From assembly GCF_000340215.1 (NCBI RefSeq), contig NW_006921535.1:934483-998482 (forward strand): 64,000 nt of DNA, given 5' to 3'. Of the stretch, positions 35,010 to 46,474 are shown piece after piece. The notes beneath the pieces were generated by a model. It was given only the letters and a program-made list of their open reading frames with translations. It did no database searches and was not told where the DNA came from. Each line of letters opens with the position of its first letter. Position 1 is the first letter of the stretch. The position numbers were made by a program, and so were the translations under genes. This DNA comes from Pseudocercospora fijiensis CIRAD86 (taxonomy: Eukaryota; Ascomycota; Dothideomycetes; Mycosphaerellales; Mycosphaerellaceae).

Positions 35010-38000
35010 AGATTCGTGCACTAGGTAGTCGTTGCACTATTATACTCGCTATCGCTTCGAGCACTCGTCTCCTTAGTATAGAGCCTAGAAACTAGCCTTG
35101 TCGTACGGAGTAGCGCACCTCTAGATATAACCTATTTAAGCTATATTAACTTATAGCGCAGATTGCCGGTCTTACAACCGCGCTATAGCGTTTCCCGAAG
35201 AGCGCTTAGAAGCAGCAAGGATATCCTCGTAGGACTTGTAGCTAGTATTTCCGACATAACTAGTAAACACGACTCGGTTGCCCTTCTAGTTAGCGATAGT
35301 TCCTTCCTAGGAGCTATCGTCGCAGTTGCGCTAGATACCCTAGGTTATACGAGACTATAGTCGACCTAGAATAATTAGCGTATTCGGGTTAGCGGTAATC
35401 TAGAAGGTAAAGGAAAAGTATATGCCGAAAGCGTCTACTATAACATTGTAGTAGGCACCTACTAGCGCAACCTCCCTATTTACTCCCTATATACTAAGGG
35501 AAATATCTCTGTTTATTAGCAGTCGGAGCTGTTTAGCCTAGCGCTTACTTATAATAAGTGACTCTAAACTATTATTAAGCATTGCTAGCAACTACTAACT
35601 ATAGCTTCCGATAGTAACTTAAATATAGATAGCGGGAACGACGGCAAAGGAACGGGTAACTACGGAAAGGTCTACATTATTAGGGATAGAGTAAAGTTCC
35701 TTAGGTCGAGGAGGTCCTACTCGACCGATTTGTTAGCTAGTAAATCGGACAGCCTTAATAGAAACTAAAACCGAAGTAGAGTCGGTATTATTATTATCCC
35801 CTCGGCCTATCTCCTTAATCCCCTCTTCGTTAGCATTATCGATAGTCTCCTAGCTCTCGTAGGTTACTAATTCGCCTTCTACTAACTCCTAGGCCCCTGA
35901 AAATTTAGGAAGGAACTATAGGGAAGAGACGTCGATATAGTCCTCTCGCCCCTATTTACGTCGGAGGGCTACAAGGTCTTTTATAAAGGTAGTATCGTTA
36001 GGAATCCGGCTCTAGAATAGGTTAGTAGGCAAACCGTATACTAGAAGCTCTCCTATAGACACGTTAGACTTAAGGTCTAGGAACTATAAAGCCTAGAAGA
36101 GAGTATTTGCCTTTGTATCGTAAGAGTTAGTCGGCCCGGCGCTATACTTCTTTATATACCTATTAAAGCGAAAGCTCTTTAGGTCGGCTAACTTTCGTTT
36201 GTAGGCCGGCGGGTTAGCTAGGCCTAGGGTACTACTAAGGTCGGTAGTAGCATCCTCTATATCGACATCCGGAGTCTCTAGGACCTCTAAAGAGGCTATA
36301 CTAGCTCGGGTTGTACGGTCTTTAGCTATCTAGAGTGTCTTAGTCTTAGCGACTAATTCTCGCTATTTCTTAGCCTTATTAGCTACCTGCTTCTTAAGTA
36401 TCCTAGTAGGGGCTGCCGCACTAGGGCGGGTAGGGTTCTACGGGCTCTTGCCCTTGCCCTAGGACTAGGCTTAGGACGACTGAGTTTGGGACCTTGTAGT
36501 AGCGTAGATATCTACACTGTTCTTAGTAACCGCGTAAACATTAGTAACTGCGTCCGGGTCCTAAGATACAAAGTTGACTTTAATAGGCTTAGTAGTACTA
36601 TCGCTGCTCCGCTCCTTAACCTGTTTTGCCCTAACCTTCTAAGTTTCTCGTTTAGTAATAGCAGCGAGGGTACTATTCCTAGTGTCCTTAAACTCGATCT
36701 TGCTACTATACTTCTTCTCTAGAAGACTCCTAAGTTGGGGCAGCTTCGGAGCTCTACGATCCTACTCGAAGTTAATCTTGTCGCCGGTGTCGGTATAGTA
36801 GAACCGACTATTTACTTATATAACGAGCTTCCTCTTAAGAAGCTCCTTCTAAATAGGGTAGTCTAATTAAATATGTTTAAAACCGCCGTATATCTAGCAC
36901 TTGCTATCTAAGTTAGAATAGATCTTCCGTATAGCGTAGACGTTAACTAAAGGGGCCTTAGGGTAGTTAGGATCGGAGACCTAGTAGACTAGTAGTACAT
37001 CCTTTAGTATGCTAGCATTAAGGACCTCCCTAACTCGCTATAGTGCTTTCGTATTAAGGTTGAGCTAGGCTAGGGATTCAGCTAAGTCCGCAACGTCCTA
37101 AGAATGCTTAGTAACAGTAGGAGTTACGGTACTAGGACCACTTTGCGATTTAGGAAGAAACTTAGGCTCTCTAGTTCCCGAGGCATCGTTCCTTACCTAG
37201 ACTAGGTTATTCCGGTCCTCGCCGTAAATGAACTTCTTTATATCGGCGGAGCTGTTAATATCGTCCTTAATAGCCTCTAGGACCTCTTTGTACTTCCTAA
37301 AGGTCTTAGGATTAGCTTCGCTAAGCTTGTAGCGACGGAAGATACGCTTAGCCGTAGACTACGGCAACCCTTTAAGGAGCAGCCTCGTTCTCTAAGAATT
37401 CTCGAGGTCCTACTAGTTAATACTGTCCGCTAACTTAACAAACTCGCGGATGTACTCCTTTAGGTCGTTATCTTCGGTGCGCCTCTCTATATAGAGGTTC
37501 TTAAGCTACGTACGACTGCCTTTAATACGACGGCTATCGCGATCCCGATACTCCCTTATAAAGGCCTACTTAAAGACCTCCTAGTCGGTATTAGACTTGT
37601 CGTCCTTTTCTAGGTAGCTAACTAGGGTTCTAAGGGTTTGGTAAAGCTTAGTAATAGTAGTCCTCGTAAGGGACCGGACCTTATACTAGTCCGACTCCTC
37701 TTCGAGTCCGTACCCGGCTAAGTTGTCCTTAAAGCGTTCTACGTGCGCCGTAGCGTTCTACCCTTCGAATAAAGGGTTCCTACTGCTTCCTAGCTCTAGT
37801 AGGCGACGCCTGTTCTAACGGAGAAGGTTAGTTTGCCCTTGAATTATCTTTATAACGACATTATAGAGGGCCTCGGGCGTAGAAGGCTCGATAGCCCCTA
37901 GTTCGATAGCGCTTATAACAACTAGTCGTCGCCTGATTTCTTCGTTAATAGGGTCTAGTAGGTTATTAGATTCCGAAGATTCCGCTAATTCGTAATGCTC

Positions 38001-38024
38001 GTTTTCGCTAGAGCTAGAGCTTAT
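35010..38024 (-). pseudogene. Gypsy-2 ORF1: gag and retropepsin-like protease
   Basis: The frame begins with an ATA at 38,022-38,024 that is most simply a RIP-altered ATG, followed by a Ser/Glu-rich start. Gag has a helical capsid-like region (about 37,800-37,250). A zinc-knuckle-like Cys/His segment lies near 36,900-36,840 with some ligands lost. A Lys/Ser-rich linker follows. A protease region at about 35,600-35,370 ends in the ILGR phrase common in Gypsy proteases. The 3' limit is approximate because stops are dense. ORF1 and ORF2 are separated by site 8 rather than fused. Confidence 0.78.
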
Positions 38025-38818
38025 TCGATTGTCGTAAAGTAGTTAAAATAAAATGCTATAGGAAAGTGTTTTTAGTATATGTTATAGGTTTGGTTTGTTT
38101 CGATATTGCTATGCGAGAGAATAATATACTAGGCTGTTTTCTTCTAATATTACCCCCGGGGTAGTATTAGAGTTTAGCCTCCTAGGGGTCGCCTAGACAC
38201 CCCTAGGAGCTAAGTTTAGTATTAGACGAAAGCCGCTTAGAGGGAGAGACTGCAATCTCTATTCACACCTAGATCCTAGAAACTAGCTCGTATCTCCTTT
38301 AGCTAGGCGGGGGGGCGGGGACCTTCTTTTTCTAGTAGAAGGCTAAGCACTATCCGAACGAGGCAGCGAATTCCGAAGCAATCTACCCGGTCGATAGGGG
38401 AACTGTCTAGGCATCCGACCTATAATCTAGAAATTGCTATCGTATAGATAGTCTTAGCAAACTAAGCAAGGCCGATAGGTAATTAGTCTATCTCCTCCTT
38501 AGGCGGGGCTTATCTCGAGTAAGCGGTACTAAATAGGTCTTCGACCTAGAGCCGAGTCCTTAGAAGCTAGCTATAGTTATAGACTAGGCCCTAAGCTGTA
38601 ACAGTCCTAAGGGTTTGCAGCTTTTCGGGGTTAAAGCGATGCCCTCGTTAAGAGGTTTCTCTGCTTGTCGTAACGGCCTCTTAAGATACTTCGGTATCGT
38701 CTATATCGTAGGCTCTTATCGTACCCTCGCTTCGGTTATAGCTATTCGTACTTAGAGACTACCTTTAACACACCCGAACCTGTTAGATATAAAGAGATAG
38801 CCCTACCTTCGGCTCTAA
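38025..38818 (-). other. Gypsy-2 5' leader
   Basis: About 800 bases between the 5' LTR and gag. It includes site 9 of the near-palindrome. The bases next to the LTR (38,801-38,818, minus strand TTAGAGCCGAAGGTAGGG) would be the primer-binding site; if a RIP-altered TGG starts it, it would pair with a tRNA 3' end, but I cannot name the tRNA. Confidence 0.55.
38144..38170. repeat. Recurrent near-palindrome, site 9
   Basis: CTAATATTACCCC, C, GGGGTAGTATTAG. It lies 120 bases upstream of the ORF1 start of Gypsy-2. Confidence 0.88.
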
Positions 38819-39097
38819 TAAAGGACGAAAACTAACACTACTACTACTACTTGTAGCAATAGTATAGGCTACCGAGGGTAACATAACCTATAGCAATATA
38901 GGTAGCTATGTTTAGCAAGATAGGATAACGAGACTGTCGCTTAGGCTAATGACTAGAGCCCTATAATATAGGCATTATAGAAGTGTAATATAAACAATAT
39001 GCTATACGAGGTTGATGCCCTATCTATAATATAGAAGGAGGCCTCTTATATAGGCTCAAAACTGGCCTATAGGTGTGGGGCCGGTTACTAGCTAATA
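38819..39097 (-). repeat. Gypsy-2 5' LTR
   Basis: It is the 279-base partner of 26,773-27,051. It ends CTAGCTAATA, followed by the duplicated ATAG at 39,098-39,101, after which Gypsy-1 integrase sequence resumes. Confidence 0.92.
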
Positions 39098-42000
39098 ATA
39101 GTATCGCTTAAGAAGTTCTTGTCGGATCGAATGTTTAGCGGGGACATAGTATCTGCCTTTAAACTTTAAATAACCTTTGTCGTCGATCGACTAATTGTTA
39201 CTCTTACTAGTTCGAGTCTTTCGCCTACTTATAAGCTTATCGATACGTTTAGTAGCAAAGGCGTCCCTCTACTAAGTACGTAATAGCTTATCTATAAACG
39301 ATTAACTATCCCTATTTGCAAGGTTATTTAATAGCACCCTCGCTATTAAACGAGGTACGTATTATATATATCTAATAGCACTAGTAGCCGGATTAACTGC
39401 AGTAGTGCTATCGCTATTACTATATATTACGATGTCGACTAGGGAGTTATTATAACTTCTCCTATCTATATCCTTAGCCCTTGCCTTAATACGTACTATT
39501 AATATAGTAAGAGTATTAATATACTTTAAGCCGTCGCGGAGTCCGGTAAGCCGCTTATTCTGCGCTTGCTTATTAACAATACGGGCTATAGCGATCTTAT
39601 ACTATAGGGTTAGAAACAAAGAATTAATGTGTTAGGTTTCGCTATCGTAATTAGGTCGCCTCGATAGGCTATTAGCAGGGTTGCTTACGCCTAGCCGATA
39701 TAATATATTAAAATCAAACCTAGCGAGGTAGACGGCCTATCTAGCCTATCGACCTATAATCCTAGTAACCTTAGTAATGCTACGGAGGTTGTTATAGTCT
39801 ATATAGACCTGTATTGTATATTAAGCCCTATCGAGGTAGTGCCTCTAATGCTTAAAGGCCTCGATAATAGCTAGTAGCTCTTACTCGTAGGTCTCGTAGC
39901 GACGCTTAGCATTAATTATCTTCCTCGAGAAGAAGGCAATCGGATGCTAATAATAGTCCTTGTCCGGGTGTTGTAACATAATAGCTAATACAGCAAACTG
40001 TAAGGCGTTAGTCTTAATATAGATCTGCCTATTTAGTACGAAATAGTACAATAAGGGGACTTTAGTAAAGCGCTGCTTTAAACCGTTAAAAGCGGCTTAC
40101 GCTTTGTTAGTCTATTTGAACTCTCTAGATAGATTAGCCTTAGTCTTAGTAAGCTTAGTTAATAGCATTATATACCTCGAATAGCCTTTAATAAACCGGC
40201 GGTAGAAGTTAGCAAAACCGAGGAATAATTAAAGCTCTTTAATAGACGTAGGAATAGGCTATTTAGTAATCGTTTTAATCCGATTAGGATTAGCCTTAAT
40301 ACCCTCGGTTAATACGAGGAAGCTAAGGAATAATACCTTTTTAGTAGTAAAGGTGTATTTAGAAGGCTTGTAGTATAAGCTATAGGCTCGTAGGCGATCG
40401 AGCACCTTACGGACTATAGCCTAGTACTCCGTAATATTAGGGGAGTGTATATAAACTAGGATGTTATCTAGGTAAACTATATAGAGGTAGTCTAATAGGC
40501 CCGAAAGGGCCCGATTAATATAGGACTAGAATGTTGTAGAGGCATTAGCTAGACTAAATAGCATAACTAAGTACTCGAAATAGCTATAACGAGTACGAAA
40601 GGCTGTCTTCTATTTATCGCCCTTACGAATACAGATGCGGTAATAGGCGTCCTTAATGTCTAATATAGTATAGTAGTAGGCACTAGAAAGGCGATCGAGG
40701 GTCTTATTAATAAGCGGGAGTAGATAGCGGTCTTTAATAGTAACGGCATTAAGCCCGCGATAATCGACATATAGGCGTAGGCCGCTATCCTTCTTTAGTA
40801 CGAATAGGATAGGTGCACCGGTAGGGCTATTACTATACCGAATACGCCTATTAGCTAGGTTTTCCTCTAGATACTTACGCAATATAGCAAGCTCGCGCTT
40901 ACTAAGGTTATAGAGTAGTCTAAAAGGAACCTCTTTGCCCTCTATAATATTAATCTTATAATCTATCTCCTTAAATATAGGCAATGTCGATACTAGGTAG
41001 TATTTAAATACGTTAATATAGGTTTCTCGAATAGGCTCTAGTATACGAGCGAGCTAGTTAGGGTCTATACTATTAGGAGGCATAGGTTTATCGTTATTAC
41101 TACCGAGCAGGTCGGTAGTCGGATTAGCTAAGGCGGAGGCCGGTATTAGGTTGCTAATAAATAGGACCCTAATATCGTTAGGGCACTCGCTAATATTAAT
41201 GTATTTAATGTCCTCTTTCCGAGCGATTCTAAATCGCTACTTCTAAATGCCTAAGTCTATAGCTATAGCGTAGTACTTAAGAATAGGGTTGCTAATAATA
41301 ATAGTAGCTCCCCTATATAGGTTGTCTATATCTACTACGTAGGCGGGGAAGTTTAGTAGGCGCTTATTGCCGAGGTCGTCTCTTAGGGCTATATAGATAT
41401 AGTAGGCTCTATAGGTTAAGTGCCGAGCGTTATTAAACTAAGCAAGGGTTAGTAGGTTAGTCCTAGGCAATTGTCGAAGGTCTAATTGCTTAGCTAGGCG
41501 ATAGCTAATAAGGGCGCTAACTAAATTTCCTAGGTCTAGCGTAACCTTAGTTTTATAATTATTGCTATATATATCCCCTATAAGATAGGTACGTATAATA
41601 GCTAGCACAATGTCGATAGTCTTACGCTATATAAGGCTAACAGTTAGTGCGGCGCTTACTCTTTTTTCGACTAATTAGAGGGACCGATAGGGGTAGCGTT
41701 AGCGGCTAAAAGGTGCTTTCGGTATTTAGCGGTAGTACGGTCGATTCGGGCCTAGTCCTTAGGTTTGTCGCATTAGCCTAGGAGATAGCTAGTACTATTA
41801 CAGTTAAAGCACTTCAACCCGGTTAGGGGATTGCTATAGCTACTATTACTACTATTATTAGTTAAGCGATTAGTATTGTAGGGATACGAGCCCCTTCTAC
41901 GGCCCCTATTACGGCCTCCTCTATATAGCCGTCGGCTACGGCCCCTTCTACGGTCGTTGTTACTATTCCTATTGTTAGTATTATTGTCTTAGTAGGAACC

Positions 42001-43295
42001 TTGATTTCCTCCGCAGCTACGGTTACTACGGTTGCTAGTAGGTCGGATCCTTAATTCTAGTCGTTACTAGAGCTAGATAGCTCGTTTAGCTGTTTCTACC
42101 TCGACTATAAATTAAATGCGTATTAGGTTAGCCTATTTAAATATACGGCGGCGGTCCAATTTAAGGACTAATTCCTATCGCAATTTAGGGCGTATTTCGG
42201 AGATCTATATAGAATTAGTTTTAGCCGGAAGGTCGTCCTCGAGGGTCTTTAAATAGGCTTTAAATAAGCGAGCCGATTAATTAGTCTTTTGTTTAGCTCG
42301 AAGGTACTAGTCCTAAGCGTATTGTTGCCTTAGTATAGGGTTTCTAAGGGTGTCTAGTATAATAGTCTTATAGGTTTTCTACTAAATAGCGGTCTAATCG
42401 TTAAGGGAGTCGAAATAGTTATCCTATATACGCTTTAGGTCGCTATTAATATACTGTATAGCGTAGACAACTAGTAAATATTTGTCTAGAAGAGCCCTTA
42501 GCGCATTTCGTTAGTTAAGCTTATAATCGCGTATATAATTATTATATTGCTTACGACTAGAGCCGTTAAATACAGTATAGTCCTTAAGCTTAGCATCCTT
42601 CTTTTAGACAGGGACGGGTAGTAAGGAAGGCCCTACTATCGGTTTAGTATTAGTTGTTAGGGCTTCCTATAGGCGGCGAATCTCGAGGAGATTATCCTTT
42701 AGCTATTGTTCTTAACGTAGGGCAGTAAGCCTGTTTTAGGTAGCTTCTTAGAGTCTCCCTACTAGTTAGGGGCTAAAGGCTAGTTAGCTATATCGACGGT
42801 TAACAATATTGTTAAGAATGTCGTCGACAGGCAATTCTAGGTCGTTACCTAGAATTATAGGTTCTTCTTTAGCAGGTCCTATAGTAGGCTCTTCGGTAGG
42901 AGGCACTTTAGTAGGTGCTTTAGTAGGCACTTTAGTAGTAGGCACTGTGCTACTAGCGTTGTTATTGCTAGCGCTGCTAGCGGTAGCACGGTTGTTATTA
43001 CTTCGTAATAAGCCGGCTATTGTAATAGGGGGTAATACTAATAATGTATTGTTAGCCCCTAAGATACGGATATAGCGGAATTAGTAGATATTAGTCTAGT
43101 ACGATTGACTTAGTATAATAGGCCGTATAGAAGGCCTTGCTTAATAATTAGTACGGTTATTTCGATAGAATAGTACGTATAGGTCCCGTTTTTCGGGCGT
43201 AATATAGTTAGATTAGTCTTATTCGTAGCTATACCGCTAAAAGCTTGAAATAAGGACTATCTAGCTGCTGCCCTTAAAGGATAGATCGAATACTA
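39098..43295 (-). pseudogene. Gypsy-1 copy M, part 3: integrase start, RNase H, RT, protease, gag
   Basis: This is the most complete 5' part of Gypsy-1 in the window. Read leftwards from the LTR it has a leader (43,295-43,060), gag (43,060-41,700) with Pro-Thr-Lys repeats and a CCHC region near 41,800, protease (about 41,700-41,050), RT (40,984-40,610 open, with LYVDYRGLN and [12 protein letters not shown]) and RNase H to about 39,600, then the integrase N-terminal end. Stops are RIP-type. Confidence 0.88.
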
Positions 43296-43505
43296 TATAA
43301 GAAGGGTTATATTAGTAGGTAGATAGGGTAGTAGTAGGTATAAGTAGTATTCGATAAGGATCTAGGAGGAGAGGGAGGAAGGTAGGAGAGTAAGGTAGGA
43401 GAGTTAGCCTAACGCTAAGCGCTAAGCCCTACCTAAGGCATTAAGACCCTAGCTTTACTCGGCCTAGTTATATACTAATTACGTATAACCTCTTTAGCCC
43501 TAACA
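43296..43505 (-). repeat. Gypsy-1 LTR F (5' LTR of copy M)
   Basis: It has the same ends as the other Gypsy-1 LTRs (TATAAGAAGGG to CCCTAACA on the plus strand) but is 13 bases longer because GGTAGGAGAGT-like sequence is duplicated near 43,380-43,402. It carries the longer GGGTTATATT form shared with A and B. Confidence 0.88.
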
Positions 43506-44193
43506 ATCTCGGAGCCTCTCGTAACGTCTACTAATATCTGCTTTAGCTTTAGCTTTAGCTTTAGTAGACCTAAAAGTATAGGAATACCTTTGCCGCTATT
43601 TAATCTATACTTAGTATATAGAAGTTAAGCTTACGACTATAGCTAGGATATAGTTCTTCGGTATACTAGTCCTATATTCTACTATTTCGGATGCCTAGTT
43701 ATAGCGAGTTAAAGTAAAGTTTATTGCGATAATAGGTATAGTAAGGTTAGTAAAGAAGGTATAGGAATAATAGGAAGCGACAATAGGCTTAAGTAAAGCT
43801 ATTAAGCCTCTAGTATATATAGAGCTCCGTTGCTAATAGAGTATTCTAATTATATAACGCTTAGGAATCCTCGTATAGAGAGTATTGCTTTCGGGCAGAT
43901 GAGGTCCGGCGACAGCCTTTAAACACTTCGGGTATAGAGACGCGGTAAATACTGTGTGACGTCTGGCAGTGAAATCAAGTTCGCCATGCACGGCACGAGT
44001 CTGCGGCTCTAGCCGGCAGGAACCGTAATGAAACGCAGGTGGAAGGACCAATCACAGGGGCGTGCGGCGGGAATCCTGGTCGTAGTTGTCGCGACTGGGA
44101 CAAGTCCTCGCAGAAGACAACCCTTTCACACGGCCAACATCACTACTTCGCCGGACCACGACGACGACAGCAGCATCTTTCGCAGCCATCACT
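43506..44193. other. End of RIP-mutated block and promoter of the first host gene
   Basis: 43,506-about 43,890 is still TpA-rich with no element recognised. It includes a short CTTTAG tandem run (43,541-43,562). From about 43,890 CpA and TpG return to normal. The remaining 300 bases are the only upstream region available to the Rax1-like gene. No TATA box stands out. Confidence 0.7.
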
Positions 44194-45524
44194 ATGGAGG
44201 CGCGGAGCCCCACGCCCGACGTTGCCGCGCGAGAGCGTCTGCCAAACCTCTTCGAAGTCCTGTCACGGAGGAGCCTGGCGCCGGTATGTTTGCGCGCCGT
44301 GAACATGGGACACGGGACGGCAATTGACGCCTGCAGGTCGACTTGTTCTCCTTCTACATTTACATGCGAGATGTGCAGCGCAGTGTGGATTACTTGGACT
44401 TCTGGTGAGTGGCAGTGCAGCAGCAGCAATGCCAATGGCAGCAGCGGCATTGAACGCGCGACGGAAACATCGACATCTGCTGACTTCATCCTTCCAGGCT
44501 CGATGTCTCCCAGCACATGTCGCTGTGCAGACACTACGTCCGCGAACTCCGTAGATCCGTGCTCGTGTCCACTCCAGAACTCGACAAATCCGGCTCGAAA
44601 CGCTCCTCACAAATCTTAGACAACCTGGACCGGACGTCGTCAGAGCAGGGGCCAAGCGGCGCATATCGCGACAAATCGAAAGAGCGACAAACACCAGACC
44701 AGCGACTGTCCGCATTTCTTAGAGAGAATGGCAGCCATCACAGTGCGCAGAACAGCACCGGTAGCAACCGATCCAACTCACACAACAATAACACTGAGCT
44801 CCCGCGGCCCAGCTTCATGAATGGTGCCGATGGATCTCCGTCGTCAGGCGCTTTCAACAGCAACAACAGCCCGGAGCATACAGTCGCCCGCACAGATATT
44901 CGGCAGTCCGCCGAGAAGATCTTATACACCTTCCTCCTCCCCGGTGCTGAACGCGAGATCATCTTGCCTCAGGGAATCCTCAACGAAATCACGCACGCCA
45001 TCGAGAGGGAAGGCAGAGACGATCCAGAGGTTTTCGACGCGGCCAAGGACTACGTCTTTCAAGCGATGGAGCGTGATGCTTTTCCAGGCTTTCTCCGAGC
45101 CAAAGCCCTTGGCAATCTTGTGCATCCCTCGCTGATGCTGCGAATGATTGTCGGACTGGTCGCCATATTCGCTGCATTCTGGACGGCTTTTGTTCTCATA
45201 TTCTTGAACAAGAGCAGAGCCACGCGAGCTTGGCTTATACTGCCTTTCACCGTTGGCGTATATCTCCTTGCGACACACCAGTATATGCTGGATCCTATAC
45301 TGGCCCTCATTGGATACAGCGAATACACCTTCATGAGCTTCGCGCGGATAAAGGAGCCATTCGTTAGGTGAGTTCTTCGCCAATCTGCTACACTGCCTAA
45401 TCTCTACTGATACCCTTCCAGAAAGCTCCTCCACCAACGCTCATTGATGTGCCTCATGTGGATATTCATCATTGACGCAGCCTTGCTTTGTCTGTTCATT
45501 TTTGTACCCGGGAAGCGTCTGTGA
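44194..45524 (+). CDS. rax1: RGS-domain membrane protein, Rax1-like (4 exons)
   Basis: Exons are 44,194-44,283, 44,337-44,404, 44,498-45,367 and 45,422-45,524, giving 376 residues; all introns are 53-93 bases with GT-AG ends and the joined frame closes at TGA. An RGS domain begins at once (LPNLFEVLSRR, VDLFSFYIYMRDVQRSVDYL) and continues after a Ser/Asn-rich loop (about 130-165) to about residue 235. Three or more hydrophobic segments follow (LMLRMIVGLVAIFAAFW, a second near residues 280-310, and the extreme C-terminus). This is the layout of yeast Rax1, a bud-site or polarity landmark protein of the cell membrane. An in-frame ATG at 44,086 exists, but the RGS start favours 44,194. Confidence 0.88.
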
Positions 45525-46474
45525 TCGTTAGTAAAGGCCAGGCGTTATGGAGTTGAGAGGCAAGGCCGACAGGAATCATGGCTGCCGCTTGTATTTGGTA
45601 GCTACGACGGCCGGCAATGAGAATCAAGTCAACTTCTCATTACTGGTAATGTTTTGACTATGCTTAGTCGCTGGATATACCCATATGATACGTATGCCAT
45701 CTTTTATTCCTACTGGCTACTCCTCAGCCTTGTATCTCGAGCTACGTTTCACCGTGTTCCAATACATCTGCTAGGATTCCGGACAAGCCTTGTACCAAGC
45801 AATACGAAGCAAGTTCGCTCTCCAACTCGAACCTTCGTCCTGCTTGAATACGCCTGTACGAGTGCTGGTCCAGCCCACTTGGCTACCTATGTATGAATTG
45901 AGACGGCATCTAAGCAAGTTAGATTCATCTACCCAAGAACTTGCAACGGCATGAGCATTTACTGGACCACTGCAGGGCGAGAGGGAACTTTTATGATAGG
46001 CTTGCGGTATGAGGGAGGAATGTTTATGATACTTACTGTAGCCACTCTTTGACTCCGGATCGGAGTAGAGAGTATGAGGAGGGGGGCAACTGAACGTTAT
46101 GAGTGAGTGAGGTCTGGATAGATTTACACCACCGAAAACGAGACCGACTTTAATATGTGTGGTGGTGTGAATGCCGGGTAATCGCCTTTTGTCTTGTTAT
46201 AATGGACTGACTGCTACTGTGTTTGAGATGCTGAGGGCACAAATATTGGTTTGGCAGCTGATAGTTCAGAAGTAGGGCAGGTCTTGTTGTGTGGGCGTCT
46301 GGAGGTGACGAGCATGTAGGACCAGTTTAGGTCTATAGGGTTTCATGCTCATGTGTCGCGACGAAGCACAAAGGGGCCCATCCCAGAGCCTTGGACACTA
46401 TAGTGATACAGAAGGTATTTGTTTCACTCATCCTTCGGTTGTACATGCAAGGTCTAAGGTCTAGGTTATCTGAC
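45525..46474. other. Intergenic region between convergent genes
   Basis: These are the 3' flanks of the Rax1-like gene and the beta-glucosidase gene, which converge here. An 80-codon frame at 45,654-45,896 has no features and is not called. No RNA gene is seen. Confidence 0.6.

Larger units (their letters stand above)
26773..39097 (-). mobile_element. Gypsy-2: 12.3 kb Ty3/Gypsy element with an extra 3' ORF
   Basis: Two identical-length LTRs (279 bases) bound an internal region. Read on the minus strand it holds ORF1 (gag and protease), ORF2 (RT, RNase H, integrase) and ORF3 (unknown), then a polypurine tract AAGAAAGGGAGGGA next to the 3' LTR. The 4-base duplication ATAG flanks it. It is inserted in the integrase region of Gypsy-1 copy M. 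The element is long for a fungal Gypsy element because of ORF3 and spaced non-coding segments, each marked by a recurrent near-palindrome. All ORFs are interrupted by RIP stops. Confidence 0.9.

Noticed and set aside
44028..44715. Several overlapping frames on both strands
   Set aside because: They overlap exons and introns of the Rax1-like gene, whose spliced frame is strongly supported.
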